Shown: positions 51,901 through 59,300 of the stretch, one piece after another
Numbering within the stretch: the stretch's first letter is position 1
Layout of the letters: each line of letters opens with the position of its first letter
Assembly (NCBI GenBank): GCA_037157565.1
Contig: JAZHRO010000055.1
Coordinates: 43,741,001-43,805,000, forward strand
Direction: 5' to 3'
Length of the DNA: 64,000 nucleotides
Source: Thalassia testudinum
Lineage: Eukaryota > Streptophyta > Magnoliopsida > Alismatales > Hydrocharitaceae
The notes under the pieces: generated by a model
The model's input: only the letters and a program-made list of their open reading frames with translations
Told to the model about the DNA's origin: nothing
Database searches by the model: none
Program-made: the position numbers and the translations under genes

Positions 51901-54900
51901 ATGAACATATTTTGATGGAGTTGGAGCCACAAGATAAGATATGGAAAAATGCCATGTGGAAGAAAGATAATGCCATGATTCGTGCTTTGATGATGAACTC
52001 TGTGGAGTCTCAGATCAGAGATGGGATTATGTACTACATGACAGTTAAAGAGATGTGTGATTCTCTACGTGACATGTATTCTCACGAGAAAAATTTCAGC
52101 AAAGTGTTTGAGATCCATCATGCCATTGGTGGTCTGAAGTAGGAGGGCTAATCATTGTCTTAGTACTATGCTACTTTGAAGGGGCTCTTAGAGAAGTATA
52201 ATGCCTGTCGTCTTGTCTGTAACTGTGCCATTCAGAGGGTGCACAGGGAGTATGCAGTTCTTCAGTTCTTGGATGGACTTAGATTTGATTATGAGGTTGC
52301 TAGGTCTCAGATCTTGACTCTTGCTGAGCTTCCATCTCTTGAGGAAGCATATAGTCAGGTGAGTAAGGTGGTTGTTAAATCACCCCTGTCAGATGTTGGA
52401 CAAACTTTTGCCTTAGTGGCTACTGGAGGATGTAGTGGACGTGGCTCTCCATCTACTAGGGGGAGAGGACGTGGTGGTTGGGGTACGACTGACAGACTCC
52501 GCACCATATGCTCGCATTGTGGCAAGGTTGGACACTTGGAGGCCTCCTCTTGGTCGAAGCATGGTAGAACTCTTATGGCTAATCAAGCTATCTCTTATGA
52601 GGAGGCGAGCAATGTAGTGTCACGTGCTGACTATGATGCTGTTGTCTAGCGTCTCACCCAGTTGACCTAGGAGACTGCTGTTACTACTGATATTGCTACT
52701 TTGCCCTCCTTAGGTATATCTTCTACTTCTATCTTAAGTAGTGTTATTTCTTATAACACCTTATGGTTAGTAGACTTAGGAGCCTCCCAGCATCTCAGTG
52801 GTGATCAGACATGCTTTAGATAGATTCAAACAGCTCCTCCTGGTAGATCTATTTAGGTGGCAGATGGTAGACAATGTAGAGTAGATGGCAGAGGAGATGT
52901 GGTAGGGACTCCCTCACTGACTCTGCCTAATGTTATGTTCTTGATTTTCTGATTAGCTTTTTATCTGTTAGAAGAATCATAAAAGACTTACATTGTCCTG
53001 TCATTTTTGATGAGTTGGGCTGTATTTTTTAGGACAAACGAGGACGATTGGTGGCAGACATGAGGAGAGGGTGTGTATTGCTTGACCCAGACTCCCTTTG
53101 TTGCTGTGTTAGGGCGAGGTCATTTTTAGTGTTGGTACAGCTTTTTAGTGGTATCATCGTCTTGGGCATTCTTCACTGGACATGCTATGATGTGTCATCC
53201 CTCACATATCGCCTACCACTGAGATTTTGTGTGATGCGTGTCAACTAGGGAAGCATCACAGAGCTAGTTTTCCTTTCAATTCTTCTCAAAGTTTTGTTGT
53301 AGTTTTTGATTTATTGCATATGGATGTATGGGTCTTAGTAGAGTGTCAGATAGACTATGTCATAGATTCTATTTGCTTATTGTAGATGATTTTTTCAGGA
53401 TGTCATGATTGTTTTTGCCGAAGAATAAATCAGAGGTTGGGTCTGTGATTGTGATATTTATTTTGCAAATAAATACTTAGTTCTCTAGCATTGTGAAAAT
53501 TGTATGATCTGATAATGATTTAGAATTCTGTACAACCAAGTTAGAATCTTTTTACAGATCTCTTGGGATTGTTTACTAGACATTATGCTCCCATCCTTCA
53601 CAGCAGAATGGAGTAATTGAGGGGAAACATTGTTGTGTTAGATGTGGCTAGAATATTACTTATTCAACATAATATGCCACAGGTCTACTGGGGAGATGCA
53701 GTGTTGACTGCATGTTATTTGATTAATAGGTTGCCTAACTCAGCTATTCAGGAACAGGTTCCATGGTAGGTCCATTCAGAGCAGGAATTATTCATTGTGT
53801 CACCTCGTGCTTTTGGTTGTTTAGCGTTTGCTCATGTTTTAGGACTTGGCAAAGATAAGCTTTACTTCGAGGGTAGTGAAATGTGTCTTTCTGGGATATA
53901 ACACCCAGAAAGGATACAAATGTTATGACTCCTGAGACAAGAAGCATTATGTGAGTGTAGATGCCCCTTTTTGTGAGCCTATGCCATACTTCTCTATAGA
54001 TGGTTATTAGTTGATGTTTGAGGGAGGCTCCGTTCCTATGCCTGTTCTATTAGTTCCTTCGGAGCAAATTCCTATTACACACAGTGAGGATACCACTACT
54101 ATAGAGACTCCTATGAGGCAGGAGGTAGAGAGTACTCATGTATACAGGTTACCTGTTACATACAGATAACATACATGGCATCAAAAACACACCCCCACCA
54201 CCTCAGCCACCTGTCTCCTCCCCTGATCAGGTATGTGTTAATACTGACATGAGTTGTCCTAGTGGTGATTGTGCAGGTTTTTCTGATGAGTCTACTTCCC
54301 CTATTGAGCAGTAGGTTACACCTCCAATTGTTACTGAGCCTATAGAGGACCTTGACCTGTTGATTACCGTTCAGAAGGTATCCCGCAGTTGTGCCCAATA
54401 TCATACTACAAGAGCAGTGCCAACTGCCAACCTTGGGCGATCTTTTGCTATGTTCATGGTTGCTCTCTCTGCGACACAGCTTCTTACTACCTATCAGCAA
54501 GCCATGCATCCAAAGTGGTGTCAGGGCATGGAGGATGAGATGGCTGTGCTACGCTCCAGAGGAATGTAGGAACTGACTATTCTGCCCAGTCACGCCAAGA
54601 CAATGGGGGTGTTGCCTCTTCCTAATCATCTGGTCTGCCCATTTCTTTTTTTATTTTGTCTTTTTCCCCAGGTTCAGTCTTGCCTCTTCCTAATGAATTC
54701 TTGCCTGTTTCCTACTGGCAACCAGCTTCCTCATCATGTTTTCTTTCCCTGTGACTACCTTCATTTTTACTATCCACAGTGATTTCTTTTTTTCTTTTCA
54801 TTGTTCTCTTCTAGCTCCAATATAAGTTCTAAAGCCATAGTTTTGAATCTTGAAATCAAAATGGAGATTTTATATAGGCGTATAGTTAACCAGGCCCAAA

Positions 54901-56296
54901 ATTTAGCGGGCTTGTTTGAGTTAACCTTGGTAAATCTCTATATATAGTACTGGTTATTTTATTTCTTTTGTTTCAATTTTCTGATTAAACAACAATTAGT
55001 TCCAATTTTCTGTTTGGTTTATCTTTTTACACAAAAAAAGATTATAGCATATTGGTCATTTGTTTTGAAGTTTGTTAGATCTTGTAAAGCAGTATATTCT
55101 CAGATAAGTATTCTTTTTATGCATTTCCTCTGTTTCCCCTGCTTCTTTTCAATCAGATGGTAAAAAAATCCATTCGCTAAAAGTAAATGTTCGTTGTTCG
55201 ATTTATTCTTATTTTAGTGCCTGAGAGCTATATGTTCAAAATTATTTGTTTGGATCCAGTGATAAAGTCAAGTTGTTCGCATGTTTTTTTTTTGCAGTCA
55301 TTGACCTTCTCTGATGCACTGAAGATTATGTCTTACGTGAAAGATTGGGTTTTCAATACTGACAAGGTAGGAATCTTAATGCATGCATCTATTATAAATT
55401 TGATTTAGGTATTTCACCTAGCATTTATGATATGGTCACTTCATCTAGCTACTCAAGGGCTGGACTTTTTTTTGTGCTGCAGATTGATAATGTGGAAATG
55501 GGATGATATTTGATACGGGGAAATCTTGGCAAGTTGTAGTGAAATGGTTTAAAAATGAGTTGCTTATCTTTTGTTTTGGGAATTCATGATTTATCCTATG
55601 TGAACTATACTGAATTCTATTCCTCATCGGAGAAAGTTCACTTTTCTATTCGTTTCATACTTTTGTATTTTCGTCCATTTTGTTTATTTATTTCGATTAT
55701 GCTTGTGATGGGATGAGCTAATTTTATTTCATTTTATTTTATTTTTTATCATATATGAGCTAATTTTATTAGGTACCGTTGAGAGAATTAAGTGATTGGT
55801 TTAGTGTCATATTAGAAGATGTGAGCTTTGTGTGTGAGTGGTTGCCTGTAACTAGGCGTGTACTTCTTCCATATTCCTTTGAGAAGAAATGTAGAAATCA
55901 GAGTCTTATCGGAACCTTCTCTTATGATTTTTTTCCTACTCTTCGTGAGTGAGGTTTTTACATAAATCTAAGTATTCTTATTATTTTATTTCTTTTGATA
56001 TCTTACTTATGCTTTATTTCAAAATTTAATTGATACCCTAACTCTTCAATTATAAAGTTTTTCATGGCAGATAATATAACAATTTCAATAACAACAAAGC
56101 CTTTTTCATATTAAGATCAACCACATGGATTTTTTTGCCTCTACTCATAAATCATAACCACAACGAGTCATTTCTAGGTGCAAATAATAAGAATGAGAAA
56201 TAACAAAGATAACAAACAAATTAGATTTATTTGACACTCCTAAAGGGTGCATGGCATGGTCTAGCTTAGCTGGTCTAATAGATTACTCGGCCCTTA

Positions 56297-56344
<48 letters not shown>

Positions 56345-59300
56345 AAGAAGATAGAGCAAAGAGGCAAGGTACATGAAGGATTTAGCTAGGTTCACCTTAA
56401 GAATGGGCTGTCCTAGGGAGGAAAGGTTCTTGCTTTCGAATCATGTCTGAGGGGAATTTATTGATTGAGTCAAGGTTTTTGAACCAAGACAAAAAGAGAC
56501 AGTCTTCCTTTTCCTGCATTTCAAGTGAGCACCTGGCTTCAACCTTAGGGGTCTATTTCTTCCCCTTAATGCGTTGTGTGACTCCTGCTTATTCAGCAAC
56601 ATTATCTTCTTCTTTGTGTTCGTCAGTCATTGGAAAGTCAGCTAAAAACTTCAAAAAAGGTTGATCCTCAATTGAGAAGTAGAGAGAAAATCAGTGCACG
56701 AGGGAAGGGAAGGAAAGGATAGGGAGGGTCAGGAAAATGTGCTATTGGTCTACCATGCACTCCTATATTCACTGTGTGTGTTTTAGTTTCAAGATGCATG
56801 TACACTCTTCTCTGTTGTCTCTTTGTCTACAAGCATGTATGTATATATGATGCATTAAGTTGTCCTTGTGGGCCTTATATATGCAGTTCCATGGATTACT
56901 TTGGAAAAGAAAGAAAAACTGTTAGTCTTGATTGGATGGGAGTGGTTGATTGCGAATTGGCGCATCGGAATTGGTTTAGAAGGTACAAGGCTGGTGCTCT
57001 CTTTTCTTGCCACAGCCTCTTCTTGCAGGCATGCCATCCTTTTTTGTCAGCAAGGCGGCTGTGGCATGCATTCTGTCCCATCCTGTTGTGGAAGCGTTGA
57101 GCCAATGTGAGGCCCTGACATGTGCATGGGGGGTTTGCTAGATGGCTTGCCATCCCGTAAGGAGGGGCAAAAGATTCCTGAGAGGCAACTCTTCCCTGTA
57201 CTCTATTGTGCCTCGATTCTCCTTTTTCACACAAATGAGATCTCCTTGTCTCCTAATTTACATTTACATAATCTTGTATTTGCCATGTGGAAGTTGTAGT
57301 AAAAAAAAAGAAAACTACTGATAAATCTTCGCTTTGAATGGGGAGAGGTATTTAAGCCTTCTCGACTTGACAGGAATGTGTCCAAGCTAACCATGAGGTG
57401 GTCCCATTAAGGTTGGACATCATGGGGAAAAGTTGGATGGAGATTGTGGTCGGACTGGAATCTTTGCTTGGTATCCCCTTAGGATCCTTGGTTGACTTCT
57501 CCTGAGTTCTTTGACTTGAGTGGTTCTCAGGTTGAGTTGCCATTTGGGCTTGGGTTGTAATGGATTTTGGCTCAAAATTTTTCCTATTGAATCCTGCTCA
57601 AGATCTTGGAAAATTTGACATCATTTGCCTCCACTTTCTTTGTTAGATTGATTGAGTTGCATGGTAGGTTTAGTAAGTGCATTCAATTTTGACTAGGTGC
57701 ATAACGTGTGATCAAAATATTAAGAAGATAGTTCAATAGTGCATTGTGCTTTTCGAGATTAGTCGATATCAAGAACATATGGAATAATGAATTCCATTGG
57801 AGTGTCAGTAAGCCAACTTAGAACCATTTGAGTCCGTTGAGCGAAGTGTGGATTGATTACAAGAATCTTTGGTTTGAGTTTTGAAAAAGAACAAGTAGTG
57901 GAGAGTTCAAGCTTCTGTAGAGCTCATGAGGGTGACCTTAATGTGTAACCAAGGTTCTTGCTTTTCAATCATGCTTGAAGTGAATTCATTAATTAAGTTG
58001 AGGCTTTGAATTGGGATGAAAGGGATTGTCCTCTTTATTTTCCCATTTTTGAATAAGCATTAGGCTTCAACCTCAGGGATTCACTTCTTCCCATTATTGA
58101 ATTCTCTAACTGGCTAATTTGGACTCATGTCTTCTGAGACCTCTTCATCTTCTTGCTACATATAGCGACCATGAACCCCTATTCTTGCTCAACAAGAGGT
58201 AGAAGGGCCAGTCGTATCTTTAATGAGAGTTTTTCGATCTTGGAGTCTTGAGGAAAGTCTTGACATTCTAAAGTCAATGGTTTTTAGGTCTTGAGGTGTT
58301 TCGAACGATGTTGGATCCTTACCTATCATGTAAACAAACCAGAGTAGAAGCCATTATGAGGTGAACCCCTGTCGAGCTTATGCAGCCTTCTTTTTTGTGT
58401 TCTCTTTTCAATTCTACATCTTGATTGAGCAGCTCCATTTCTTTCCTGGCCTGGGAAATCAAAGAAAGAAAATATCTAAACACTATGATTTTCTTGATTA
58501 TATGTCGAGGAAGCTCAGCCTAACCCTAAAATCAAAGGACTAATTTGACCCCACATCACATTCCAGATTGTCCAAATGTCTTTCATCATATGGAATGCTG
58601 TAAGTAGTTTCGGCTCTTATATACATGTAGTTGGATTTGTTGTTTCTTCATGGTTGTGACAATCAAATAAGCAGTGGAAAGAACGAAAGATGTGCGATAT
58701 CCTTTTCAGAAAAAAAAAAAGGTATGCGATATCTTCTTGGGATGTTGAACAGAATTCAATCACACTGGAATGTATTGTGCAACATTCTCTGACCTTTCAT
58801 ACTTTTGGAGAACTCCTAGCTATCAAGGAAGCAAAAATCCCCATGAAATAAAAGAATCATGGGATGAGAAGAATCTAACAGCAATTTTTTTGCCTAATAC
58901 TACTGGTGTAGGTTGGGTTGAGAGAGCGAGAGAGAGAGAGAGAGGTGGAACTTGAGTATGTAATGGCATTTATTTGTAGTGGCATTCAAGGTTGATTTCA
59001 GTAATCGCTTTTCAGTTGGTGTGGTCACCAACTAGGGAGTACACTACATGCGGATTATAAATCGGGGATTAGCTAGTTAAGTATGTTTTAGTACTTAAAA
59101 GATTTAAAAATAATATCCTGAAATATATGTATATTCTATTATGCATATTATATATGTACATATTGAAATTATGGACATATATATTAGTATTATTTTTTGG
59201 CATGCACATTTTTGCAATAAGCAATAAGTAATTTCAATAATTGGGTGTCACATCACCTAAACATGACAAATAAGCTAAGACCAACACATCATGAATTCAA

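Larger units (their letters stand above)
45416..54610 (+). mobile_element. Ty1/copia element G, 3'-truncated and split by H
   Basis: 5' LTR (45416-45573), primer site, leader, gag, protease, integrase, then the start of RT, ending abruptly near 54605. No RNase H or 3' LTR. Element H (46272-51862) is inserted in the gag gene; removing it with one GTCTC copy restores [18 protein letters not shown] and H are close relatives. Confidence 0.85.
15923..55297 (+). other. WDR3 intron 8, giant transposon-filled intron (39375 bp)
   Basis: Starts GTGAGT after exon 8 and ends with a long T tract and TTTGCAG before exon 9. It holds at least six copia elements or fragments, two LINEs, two small DNA elements and an unassigned insert, listed separately. 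Nearly all have stops or frameshifts. The reading frame is continuous across it ([14 protein letters not shown]), so it must be spliced for the gene to work. Confidence 0.9.

Noticed and set aside
55480..55507. CTGCAGATTGATAATGTGG, resembling the exon 10 acceptor and first codons
   Set aside because: It hits a stop after two codons; the true exon 10 at 59954 matches the family for 41 codons.
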